DNA of 8,130 nucleotides. Source: Bacteroidota bacterium (GTDB lineage: Bacteria > Bacteroidota > Bacteroidia > Flavobacteriales > Flavobacteriaceae). The stretch lies in contig JAEWLN010000108.1 in the NCBI GenBank assembly GCA_023457535.1, positions 1 through 8,130 on the forward strand, in the 5' to 3' direction. The notes under the pieces are model-generated. The model was not told the origin of the DNA. It saw only the letters and a list, made by a program, of their open reading frames with translations, and did no database searches. How positions within the stretch are numbered: position 1 is the first letter of the stretch; every line of letters begins with the position of its first letter. Of this stretch, positions 1-6,947 are shown piece after piece. The position numbers were made by a program, and so were the translations under genes.

Positions 1-85
1 AACTCCATTTGACCGGATTGACCATTTGCGCGTGGGCTTGGAAAAACGCCAGCGCCATAAGCAGCAACAGTAGTTTGGATTTCAT
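1..85 (-). CDS. dsbD: Probable thiol:disulfide interchange protein DsbD, N-terminal fragment
   Basis: Only the first 28 codons are in the window; the gene continues past base 1. The start is ATG at 85-83. The peptide begins MKSKLLLLLMALAFFQAHAQ, a clear signal peptide with a basic start, a leucine-rich core and an AHA|Q cleavage site, and then reads MVNPVKWS. An 'NPVKW' segment directly after the signal peptide is typical of the periplasmic N-terminal domain of Bacteroidota DsbD-like proteins, which carry electrons across the inner membrane to periplasmic thiol partners. That assignment rests on a very short match, and any other exported protein with the same start is possible. The ATG overlaps the tilS TGA stop in an ATGA, so translation is probably coupled to tilS. 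The cysteine motifs and membrane segments that would prove the function lie outside the window. Confidence 0.6.
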   Translation of the reverse strand, partial: MKSKLLLLLMALAFFQAHAQMVNPVKWS

Positions 86-1392
86 TGGGTTAGTGTGATT
101 TTCGTTATTTGTTTGGTGGTTGGTTCTACTTTGAAGCGTTCGTCGGCGCGATGGCCTACAACCCATACGATCTGGGCGTCCGAACACAAAAGCCATGTTC
201 GCTCTCTTTGCGGCAACGAAACTTTTTCGTCCTTGAAAAACTTGCTGACTTTCTTGGACTGCCCGCCCATCCCAATCGGATGAAATGCATCGCCCGGCAA
301 AGGCCTGCGCAACACCAGCGGAAATTTCAATTTTCGGGCGTCGACAAATATAACATTATTCGATACATCGCGAATCGAATCGGCATCGGAAATCGATAGT
401 TTTATGGGAAAATTAACGTCTTTTTGCGCCGATGAAATCTCGTAATGGCCGCTGTCGGCAGCCGTTAACGGGCTTAAAATCAAAAAATCACGGCTTTTGA
501 CGAGCCGGTGCGCCGGAGCCAAAATTTGTTTGCCCGAGGGCCCGTCTGCCAGACCGGACAAATCATCCCAGGCTTTGAAACCCCATTCGCGCAGCCAGTA
601 AAACAAATAAGCGTCGTAATTGGGCAATTTTTTCAATTTGCCGATGTTGAAATGGATTTCGTCCCCGGCTTGCTGCGCGACTTGCTGATAGATCAAGACC
701 GCCGCGTCATCGGCCATTGACTGCGTTTGCCGCAAATACTGCTGCGTTTTTGCAAACGAGCCCAACCAGTCGGGATTTATGGATTTGAGCGCCGGAACGA
801 CGTTGTGCCTGATTTTATTGCGCAGGTATTTGTCCGATGCGTTGCTCGAATCTTCGCGCCAACCGATGCCGTGGCGTTCGGCATAGGCCCGGATCTCACT
901 TTGTGGCACGTCGAGAAGCGGACGCAAAATCTTTCCGTTGGACCGTGGAATGCCTACCAGTCCGTCGATTCCGGTTCCGCGCGAAAGGTTGATCAGGAAC
1001 GTTTCGAGGTTGTCGTCGGCGTGGTGTGCGGTCAGGATGTGATCAAATCCGTGTGTCCGGGCCAGTTCGTCAAACCACCGGTAGCGCAGTTCGCGCGCGG
1101 CCATTTGGGTCGATAACCCGAAATCGGCAGCAAATTGGACGGTGTCCAAAGTGGTGACAAAAACCGTAAGTCCGGCGTTTTGGGCGAACTTTCGGATGAA
1201 CGCCTCATCACCTGTGCTTTCTTCGCCGCGCAGTTGGAAGTTGCAATGCGCGAGCGAGGGCGTTAATCCGGTACGCAGGCACAAATCGGCAAGTACCATG
1301 CTGTCGATGCCACCGCTGACAGCAACAAGCAGCTTTTTGCCGGTGAGAAAGTCAAAGGTTTTTACAAGTTCCTGCTGTAAGGGATCGCGCAT
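82..1392 (-). CDS. tilS: tRNA(Ile)-lysidine synthetase TilS
   Basis: TilS attaches lysine to C34 of the CAU-anticodon tRNA-Ile using ATP, so that the tRNA reads AUA codons and is charged with isoleucine. It acts in the cytoplasm and is normally essential. The 436-residue product has the N-type ATP pyrophosphatase P-loop SGGIDS at residues 26-31, the HCNFQLRGEES block at 49-59, TAHHADDNLET at 121-131 and the REDSSN...RNKIRHNVVP block at 179-200, all family signatures. The last ~70 residues match the TilS C-terminal domain, with RRPLPGD and a GGQSKKVSKFFKDEKV segment. The length fits bacterial TilS of the long form. I chose ATG at 1392; a TTG two codons upstream (1398) is also open but less likely. 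There is no evident Shine-Dalgarno, which is usual for this phylum. The gene lies 27 bases after pabB and overlaps dsbD by four bases, consistent with an operon. Confidence 0.96.
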   Translation of the reverse strand: MRDPLQQELVKTFDFLTGKKLLVAVSGGIDSMVLADLCLRTGLTPSLAHCNFQLRGEESTGDEAFIRKFAQNAGLTVFVTTLDTVQFAADFGLSTQMAARELRYRWFDELARTHGFDHILTAHHADDNLETFLINLSRGTGIDGLVGIPRSNGKILRPLLDVPQSEIRAYAERHGIGWREDSSNASDKYLRNKIRHNVVPALKSINPDWLGSFAKTQQYLRQTQSMADDAAVLIYQQVAQQAGDEIHFNIGKLKKLPNYDAYLFYWLREWGFKAWDDLSGLADGPSGKQILAPAHRLVKSRDFLILSPLTAADSGHYEISSAQKDVNFPIKLSISDADSIRDVSNNVIFVDARKLKFPLVLRRPLPGDAFHPIGMGGQSKKVSKFFKDEKVSLPQRERTWLLCSDAQIVWVVGHRADERFKVEPTTKQITKITLTQ

Positions 1393-1419
1393 GCCCAAAA
1401 ATACGCAATTCTGCCGATT

Positions 1420-2718
1420 TTACAACCTGTCGGGCTGTAATGCCTGACGCATCGCAGCGGCCTTGACCAGACACTCGGCGTATTCGTCCTCTGGCGTCGA
1501 TGCTGCTGTGATGGCACTTCCCACTGAAAACGAAACATACCCGTTGCGGGCGTTGTACAGAATACTGCGGATGACGACATTGAAATCAAAATCGCCGTCG
1601 GGTGTGAAATAACCCACCGCGCCGCTGTACAATCCGCGTTTGGATTCTTCGAGATTTTCGATGATCTGCATGGCGGAAATTTTGGGTGCGCCCGTCATGC
1701 TTCCCATCGGAAACGTTTGCTTAATTATTTCTATTCCAGAAGTTTGATCGTCTACTTGTGACGCGATGGTCGAAATCAGATGATGCACTTGTCGGAACGT
1801 ATAGGCGCCGCACAATTCTTCCACAATCACAGAACCTTTCGTGGCCGTACGCGATAAATCGTTGCGGACCAGATCGACGATCATGATGTTTTCCGACCGT
1901 TCTTTTTCGCTGGCGATCAATTGCTGTTTAATGTGTTGATCTTCGGCCGGATCCGCACTTCGCCGCGCCGTGCCCTTGATGGGCTGAGAAATAACGTTCA
2001 CGCCTTGTTTGCGCAGGTAACGCTCTGGTGAGGCGGACATTAAAAAGTGTTGGTCATGCTTTAAAAACGCAGCAAATGGTGGCACTGAAATAGCATTGAG
2101 TTTGGCGAACGTTCCAACCGGGTTGATGTCCGCTTCACAGGCGTAGAATTCCATGCAGAAATTGGCCTCATAGATATCGCCGCGATGGATGTGTCCGAGC
2201 ATCTGCCCCACTTTGGACAGATACGCCGTCTCGGAAATGCGCTGTTGGATGTTGATCTGCGATGCCTGACCGGTGGCTGGAATCTGAAATCGGGCAATCT
2301 GCTCAAAATCGGCTTCGAGCTCGTCATCGCACAAATTAAGATAGGCCATTTCAAGGTTGTTGCCTTTGAGCAAAAACAGTTTTTTGGGTTGGAAAAAAAA
2401 CAGGTCAGGGAATTCCAGTCCGTCGGTGTTGCGCGAACAAAGCGCCTCTGTATCGTTTTTGAGGTCGTACGAAAAATACCCGAACAGCCAGTCTTTTGCA
2501 TTTTGCTGGTATTGTTTAAGATCGTCGAACGCTCCTGCAAAATCCGTCTGCAGCAAAGTAAACGCATCCACGGCCAGGATCGCGTCATACGAACCGTAGC
2601 GTTGCGGAAAATCGTTGCTGTCCAGAAATACGGCCTCGCGAAACGTGGAACCCCAATAGAGCAACTGTGATTTGAAATGGGCGGGATCCGCGATGAAATG
2701 ATGAACGATGGTTCTCAC
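1420..2718 (-). CDS. pabB: Aminodeoxychorismate synthase component I (PabB)
   Basis: PabB converts chorismate and ammonia (supplied by a PabA glutaminase not seen here) to 4-amino-4-deoxychorismate, the precursor of p-aminobenzoate and folate. The 432-residue product carries the chorismate-binding fold signatures: HRGDIYEAN at 178-186, SPERYLR at 230-236, PIKGTARR at 246-253, ENIMIVDLVRNDLSR at 276-290, FPMGSMTGAPK at 336-346 and GSAITAASTPEDE at 400-412. The lysine in PIKGT (K248) is the PabB hallmark; anthranilate synthase TrpE has alanine there, so TrpE and isochorismate synthase are unlikely. The frame stays open up to 2856, but that extension reads back through the lpdA terminator and looks unlike the family. 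I chose GTG at 2718-2716, because the following RTIVHHFIADPAHFKSQLL resembles the normal N-terminus. It is probably the first gene of a pabB-tilS-dsbD transcript. Confidence 0.93.
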   Translation of the reverse strand: MRTIVHHFIADPAHFKSQLLYWGSTFREAVFLDSNDFPQRYGSYDAILAVDAFTLLQTDFAGAFDDLKQYQQNAKDWLFGYFSYDLKNDTEALCSRNTDGLEFPDLFFFQPKKLFLLKGNNLEMAYLNLCDDELEADFEQIARFQIPATGQASQINIQQRISETAYLSKVGQMLGHIHRGDIYEANFCMEFYACEADINPVGTFAKLNAISVPPFAAFLKHDQHFLMSASPERYLRKQGVNVISQPIKGTARRSADPAEDQHIKQQLIASEKERSENIMIVDLVRNDLSRTATKGSVIVEELCGAYTFRQVHHLISTIASQVDDQTSGIEIIKQTFPMGSMTGAPKISAMQIIENLEESKRGLYSGAVGYFTPDGDFDFNVVIRSILYNARNGYVSFSVGSAITAASTPEDEYAECLVKAAAMRQALQPDRL

Positions 2719-2732
2719 AGGGAAAATTTGGG

Positions 2733-2740
2733 TAAAGTTA
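2733..2740 (-). promoter_or_regulatory. Possible -7 promoter element for pabB
   Basis: On the minus strand the bases read TAACTTTA, one mismatch from the Bacteroidota -7 consensus TAnnTTTG. The element lies 14 bases before the chosen GTG start of pabB and downstream of the lpdA terminator, where a promoter is needed. I see no TTG at the usual -33 distance, and the leader would be only a few bases long, so this is a weak call. Confidence 0.3.
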
Positions 2741-2825
2741 TGAAAAATGAAACAGGCGATTCGGAGTATTGCGTTCCGGGAACCAAATTCCGAAGCACCG
2801 CAACCCAATTTAAATCTGACGACTG

Positions 2826-2870
2826 AAAAAAAATCCAAATCCCTGAGCAAGTGCATTGGAATTTGGATTT
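2826..2870 (-). terminator. Intrinsic terminator of lpdA
   Basis: On the minus strand AAATCCAAAT (2870-2861) pairs perfectly with ATTTGGATTT (2840-2831). The stem can extend inward by a T-G wobble and two C-G pairs to 13 pairs with a 14-base loop. A run of eight T follows and overlaps the foot of the stem (A's at 2826-2833 on the plus strand). It starts about 25 bases after the lpdA stop and should separate lpdA from pabB. The plus strand has no T-tract after the hairpin, so it works in one direction. Confidence 0.82.
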
Positions 2871-2895
2871 GAAACTGAGTGTAGATTGTTCCGCC

Positions 2896-4299
<1,404 letters not shown>

Positions 4300-4324
4300 G
4301 GTGTTGGTTTTAATTTTTGTTGCA

Positions 4325-4332
4325 CAAAATTA
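4325..4332 (-). promoter_or_regulatory. Probable -7 promoter element for lpdA
   Basis: On the minus strand the bases read TAATTTTG, a full match to the Bacteroidota -7 consensus TAnnTTTG, 25 bases before the lpdA ATG. This implies a leader of roughly 15-20 bases that is AT-rich and has no Shine-Dalgarno. A TTG at the expected -33 distance is not obvious. Just upstream (4336-4344) is one of two copies of a CGGTTATTT repeat, described under findings. Confidence 0.5.
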
Positions 4333-4434
4333 GCGAAATAACCGTTAAGCGCGCAGCACTTTTGTGAAAAATAACCGCCGATGGCGCGCGCTGCTTTTTT
4401 GAATATCGGCGTTTAAAAAAATACGTCGAAATAG

Positions 4435-4464
4435 TTGCGGTTTAAGAATAATACATTTACTTTG
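4435..4464 (+). promoter_or_regulatory. Probable promoter of the membrane protein/regulator operon
   Basis: TTG at 4435-4437 is followed after 19 bases by TTACTTTG at 4457-4464, which matches five of the six fixed positions of the -7 consensus TAnnTTTG. The spacing fits the known -33/-7 arrangement in Flavobacterium. Transcription would begin near 4470, about 15 bases before the ATG at 4485. The -7 element is also the left arm of the palindrome at 4458-4476, so a protein bound there would block RNA polymerase. Confidence 0.55.
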
Positions 4465-4476
4465 CAATTCAAAGTA
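4458..4476 (+). promoter_or_regulatory. Palindromic operator candidate, copy 1
   Basis: TACTTTG (4458-4464), a five-base spacer CAATT and CAAAGTA (4470-4476) form a perfect inverted repeat with seven-base arms. It sits over the presumed -7 element and start site of the gene at 4485. The same arms with the same spacer length occur before creD at 5410-5426, and the winged-helix gene lies between the two. This points to an operator bound by a dimer of that regulator (inference). A hairpin acting in RNA is less likely, because the site would be at or before the transcript start. Confidence 0.65.
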
Positions 4477-4484
4477 CTTCAATA

Positions 4485-5099
4485 ATGGACAATAAAGACT
4501 ACCTCAAGGACATTGGCGAGATCAAAAATATGATGACGCGGTCCAGCCAATTTATTTCGCTGAGCGGACTCTCCGGCGTGCTCGCAGGCGTGTATGCCTT
4601 GGTGGGAGCGTATGTTGCGCGCGGCATCCTGGGCCGCTCCACGTACAGTTATGACGGTGCCGACGCGCGTGTACAGCCGATCGTTCTGATTGCTTTTACC
4701 GTGCTCGCTTTGTCTGTGGCAAGCGCGTTCGTGATGACGTATTTCAAGGCACGACGCCACGGCGAGCCCATCTGGAACAGCACCGCACGTCGTTTGATAG
4801 CGAATTTTATGATCCCGCTGGGCGCCGGTGGAATTTTCGCGCTATTTTTGTTGCGCGATCACCACTACCAGCTCATCGCACCGGTAACGCTGATTTTTTA
4901 CGGATTGGCGTGTGTCAATGCCAGCAAATACACGTTGCGCGACGTGCGGTACCTGGGTTTGACGATGGTAATCCTCGGGCTGTTGTGCGCAGCATTTCAA
5001 GGTTACGGCCTCGAATTCTGGGCCATTGGTTTTGGGATTTGCCACATCGTGTACGGCAGCATTATGTATTTCAGGTACGACCGAAACCAGGCATTTTGA
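4485..5099 (+). CDS. Six-helix integral membrane protein of unknown function, next to creD regulator
   Basis: The 204-residue product has a short hydrophilic N-terminus (MDNKDYLKDIGEIKNMM) that is probably helical, followed by about six hydrophobic segments at roughly residues 23-45, 64-87, 104-123, 128-146, 156-173 and 178-196. A charged loop (residues 88-103, KARRHGEP...) separates segments 2 and 3. There is no signal peptide or catalytic motif that I recognise, and I cannot name a family. The ATG at 4485 follows closely on a promoter with an operator palindrome. The stop codon overlaps the start of the winged-helix regulator, so the two proteins are made together. In the family context a membrane protein paired with a small DNA-binding protein could act as a sensor or anti-regulator, or it could be an envelope protein that the regulator controls; the sequence does not decide between these. 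Confidence 0.85.
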   Translation: MDNKDYLKDIGEIKNMMTRSSQFISLSGLSGVLAGVYALVGAYVARGILGRSTYSYDGADARVQPIVLIAFTVLALSVASAFVMTYFKARRHGEPIWNSTARRLIANFMIPLGAGGIFALFLLRDHHYQLIAPVTLIFYGLACVNASKYTLRDVRYLGLTMVILGLLCAAFQGYGLEFWAIGFGICHIVYGSIMYFRYDRNQAF

Positions 5100-5392
5100 A
5101 AAACATCATCCAAAATATCAACAAGGCATTCGACCACCGGATCCGATTGGGCATCATGAGCGTACTGATGGTCAACGAGTTCGCGGACTTTAACACCTTC
5201 AAGGAATTGCTCGGGGTAACTGACGGGAATCTTGCCAGCCACACCAAGGCGCTCGAGGCCGAGCATTACATCAAGGTCGAAAAACAATTCATCGGCAAAA
5301 AACCCAATACGCGTTACCGCGCCACCCCGGAAGGCAAACTGGCGTTCCGCGGGCACATCGACGCACTCGAAAAACTGATTCCCAAAACCTGA
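5096..5392 (+). CDS. Winged-helix transcriptional regulator (HTH_34/PF13601-like)
   Basis: The 98-residue product reads as a single winged-helix DNA-binding domain. Residues 11-28 (AFDHRIRLGIMSVLMVNE) form helix 1, 32-40 (FNTFKELLG) helix 2, 43-58 (DGNLASHTKALEAEHY) the recognition helix region, and 59-77 (IKVEKQFIGKKPNTRYRAT) the wing with its GKKPNTRY turn. A C-terminal helix (84-95) would serve dimerisation. The pattern 'R..IM..L...LLG.TDGNL..H...LE..YI...K...G..P.T.Y..T..G' matches the PF13601 group, which is ArsR/MarR-like but has no ligand domain. I chose TTG at 5096 as the start: it overlaps the previous TGA in a TTGA, no ATG or GTG lies at the expected place, and the next ATG would remove helix 1. 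The upstream part of the open frame (from 4910) is inside the membrane protein gene and is not coding. It probably represses its own operon and creD through the two palindromes. Confidence 0.88.
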   Translation: MKNIIQNINKAFDHRIRLGIMSVLMVNEFADFNTFKELLGVTDGNLASHTKALEAEHYIKVEKQFIGKKPNTRYRATPEGKLAFRGHIDALEKLIPKT

Positions 5393-5409
5393 TATTTTTT
5401 TATCTCTTT

Positions 5410-5426
5410 ACTTTGAAACACAAAGT
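5410..5426 (+). promoter_or_regulatory. Palindromic operator candidate, copy 2 (creD)
   Basis: ACTTTG (5410-5415), spacer AAACA and CAAAGT (5421-5426) form a perfect inverted repeat with six-base arms and the same five-base spacer as the copy at 4458-4476. As in copy 1, it is preceded by TT, giving a -7-like TTTACTTTG. A third half-site, CTTTG at 5428-5432, follows directly. The site is 18 bases after the stop of the regulator gene and 34 bases before the creD ATG, so creD probably has its own regulated promoter besides read-through from the upstream genes. I see no TTG at the ideal -33 distance. Confidence 0.62.
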
Positions 5427-5460
5427 TCTTTGCAACCTTAAACCTTAAACTTTAAAAACC

Positions 5461-6804
5461 ATGGAAACACCGCTCCAACCCCTCACCCGCCTGTTCCAGT
5501 CCAACACCGTCCGCCTCGTCACCGTAGGCGTGCTTACGCTTGTGTTGCTGATTCCGTTGCTGTTTGTACAAAATCTGATCGAAGAAAGACGCCAGCGACA
5601 GCAGCAGGTGGTTCGCGACACGTCGGGAAAATGGGGAAAAAGCGTCTTTTTCTACGGCCCTATTATCAAAGTGCCTTACAGGATTTTTACCGAGGCCGTA
5701 TCGGTCAACGAAAAAACCAATGAAACCACAGTGCAAAAAATCCCGCAAACGCAGTATGCCTATTTTTTTCCTGAAACGCTGCGCAACAAATCGTTTGTAA
5801 AAACCAGCTTGCTGCGGCGAAACCAGTACGAATCTGTGGTGTATACGGGCAATATGGCTTTTGACGGGACGTACGCAATGCCGGATTTCAGTGCCGCAGG
5901 AATCGCCCCGACGGACATCCTGTGGGACAAAGCCACGGTGATGGTGCGCACCTCCAATATGAAAAGCATCCGCGATGCGGTTTCGATCCACATCGGAGGT
6001 AAAAAATACACATTCGAGCCGCGTTACAGCGAGCAGAAAGACTCGGTTGCAACGCTCGAAACAGGCCCAATCGACGCCAAGGCACTCACCGGCAATACGC
6101 CGCTGAATTTCAATTTCAATATGGTCTATAACGGCAGCCGGCAACTCAGGATCGTTCCCATTGGCAAAACCACACAGGTACACATTGCGTCCAATTGGGC
6201 CTCGCCAGGTTTTACAGGCCACTTCCTTCCCGCGGATGCCACCAAACAAATTACCGCGAACGGCTTTGCCGCAGACTGGAAAATCCTGCACATCAACCGC
6301 GCGTTCCCACAGCAGTCTTTCGGGACGCTGCCGGAACTGGGCGATTTTGCGTTTGGCGTGGATTTCATCATTCCGGTCAATGAATACCAGCAAAATGAGC
6401 GCGCAGCCAAATACGGTTTTTTGGTGATCGGTTTGACGTTTTTGATTTTTTTCCTGATCCAGGTCATCAGCAAGGTCCGCATCCATATCTTTCAATACAC
6501 CATGATCGGCCTGGCGCTGGTCATGTTCTACACCTTGCTGGTTTCGATCACGGAGCACAGCAGTTTTCTGACCGCGTATATTATTGCATCGGCGTGTGTC
6601 GTAGCCATGATCGGATTGTACTCGGTATCTGTTTTAAAAGGTCGGAAATTCCCGTTGTTGATCGCAGCATCGTTGTCGGCGCTTTACGGGTTTATTTATG
6701 TGATCATCCAGATGGAAAATTATGCGCTGTTACTGGGCAGTATCGGCCTTTTTGCGATATTGGCCGCGGTGATGTATGCGTCGCGCAAAATCGACTGGAC
6801 GTAA
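5461..6804 (+). CDS. creD: Inner membrane protein CreD
   Basis: CreD family proteins (PF06123) are inner membrane proteins linked to envelope integrity; E. coli CreD is controlled by the CreBC system and affects colicin E2 tolerance, but its biochemical role is unknown. The 447-residue product has the family's normal length and layout: one membrane helix at about 18-37, a large periplasmic domain at about 40-315 beginning with GKWG and GPIIKVPY, and five C-terminal helices at about 318-337, 345-363, 369-391, 397-417 and 421-441. Family motifs are SNWASPGFTGHFLP (244-257), GLALVMFYTLLVSITEH (350-366), LYGFIYVIIQMENYALLLGS (408-427) and the ending MYASRKIDW (438-446). The 'HPIQY' motif appears as HIFQY (342-346), and the glutamate usual after the first C-terminal helix is Gln334. 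The ATG follows 68 bases after the regulator gene, with an operator palindrome between them. Confidence 0.94.
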   Translation: METPLQPLTRLFQSNTVRLVTVGVLTLVLLIPLLFVQNLIEERRQRQQQVVRDTSGKWGKSVFFYGPIIKVPYRIFTEAVSVNEKTNETTVQKIPQTQYAYFFPETLRNKSFVKTSLLRRNQYESVVYTGNMAFDGTYAMPDFSAAGIAPTDILWDKATVMVRTSNMKSIRDAVSIHIGGKKYTFEPRYSEQKDSVATLETGPIDAKALTGNTPLNFNFNMVYNGSRQLRIVPIGKTTQVHIASNWASPGFTGHFLPADATKQITANGFAADWKILHINRAFPQQSFGTLPELGDFAFGVDFIIPVNEYQQNERAAKYGFLVIGLTFLIFFLIQVISKVRIHIFQYTMIGLALVMFYTLLVSITEHSSFLTAYIIASACVVAMIGLYSVSVLKGRKFPLLIAASLSALYGFIYVIIQMENYALLLGSIGLFAILAAVMYASRKIDWT

Positions 6805-6853
6805 CGTAAACCGCACTGACCAATTAACCGCAACTCACTAAATATCAACTACA

Positions 6854-6880
6854 TTAAGCGATGGTTAAGGTCATTTTAAG
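6854..6880 (+). repeat. Three TTAAG elements at 11-base spacing
   Basis: TTAAG occurs at 6854-6858, 6865-6869 and 6876-6880, each separated by exactly 11 bases, or about one helical turn. The array ends 15 bases before the possible -33 element of the next gene, a usual place for activator binding. The rest of the 143-base region between creD and the secreted-protein gene is AT-rich. It has one short palindrome (ATTCAA-AGC-TTGAAT, 6887-6901) and no convincing terminator for creD. Confidence 0.4.
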
Positions 6881-6895
6881 AAAATCATTCAAAGC

Positions 6896-6927
6896 TTGAA
6901 TTTGGGTGGTTTTTTTGTTTACATTTA
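6896..6927 (+). promoter_or_regulatory. Probable promoter of the secreted protein gene
   Basis: TTG at 6896-6898 is followed after 21 bases by TACATTTA at 6920-6927, one mismatch from the Bacteroidota -7 consensus TAnnTTTG. The start site would be near 6934, about 15 bases before the ATG at 6948. The -33 element overlaps the small palindrome at 6887-6901. Confidence 0.45.
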
Positions 6928-6947
6928 CTTCTTAAAAGGGTCCGATC

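Noticed and set aside
2719..2856. Longer N-terminus for pabB starting at 2856
   Set aside because: The extension runs through the lpdA terminator hairpin and has no resemblance to PabB. The GTG at 2718 gives the normal family start.
4357..4366. CAC-TTTT-GTG mini-palindrome considered as a third operator copy
   Set aside because: The arms are three bases long and the spacing differs from the ACTTTG-N5-CAAAGT sites, so it is not distinguishable from chance.
4351..4397. GC-rich alternating GCGCGC stretch followed by T6, considered as a terminator or small RNA end
   Set aside because: No gene precedes it on the plus strand, and the possible stems are short and poorly placed. It is more simply part of the divergent promoter region.
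4910..5095. Extension of the winged-helix protein upstream to 4910
   Set aside because: These codons lie inside the membrane protein gene in another frame and give a Pro/Arg/Cys-rich sequence unlike the family. The domain begins at the TTG at 5096.
5452..6558. A 368-codon open frame on the minus strand opposite creD
   Set aside because: The translation is rich in Arg, His, Cys and Phe without domain motifs, and it lies wholly opposite a well-supported creD. It is a by-product of creD codon use.
6887..6919. Possible terminator for creD (ATTCAA-AGC-TTGAAT, then a T-rich run)
   Set aside because: The stem is only six AT-rich pairs with a three-base loop, and the T run begins about nine bases after it. 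It also overlaps the likely promoter of the next gene.
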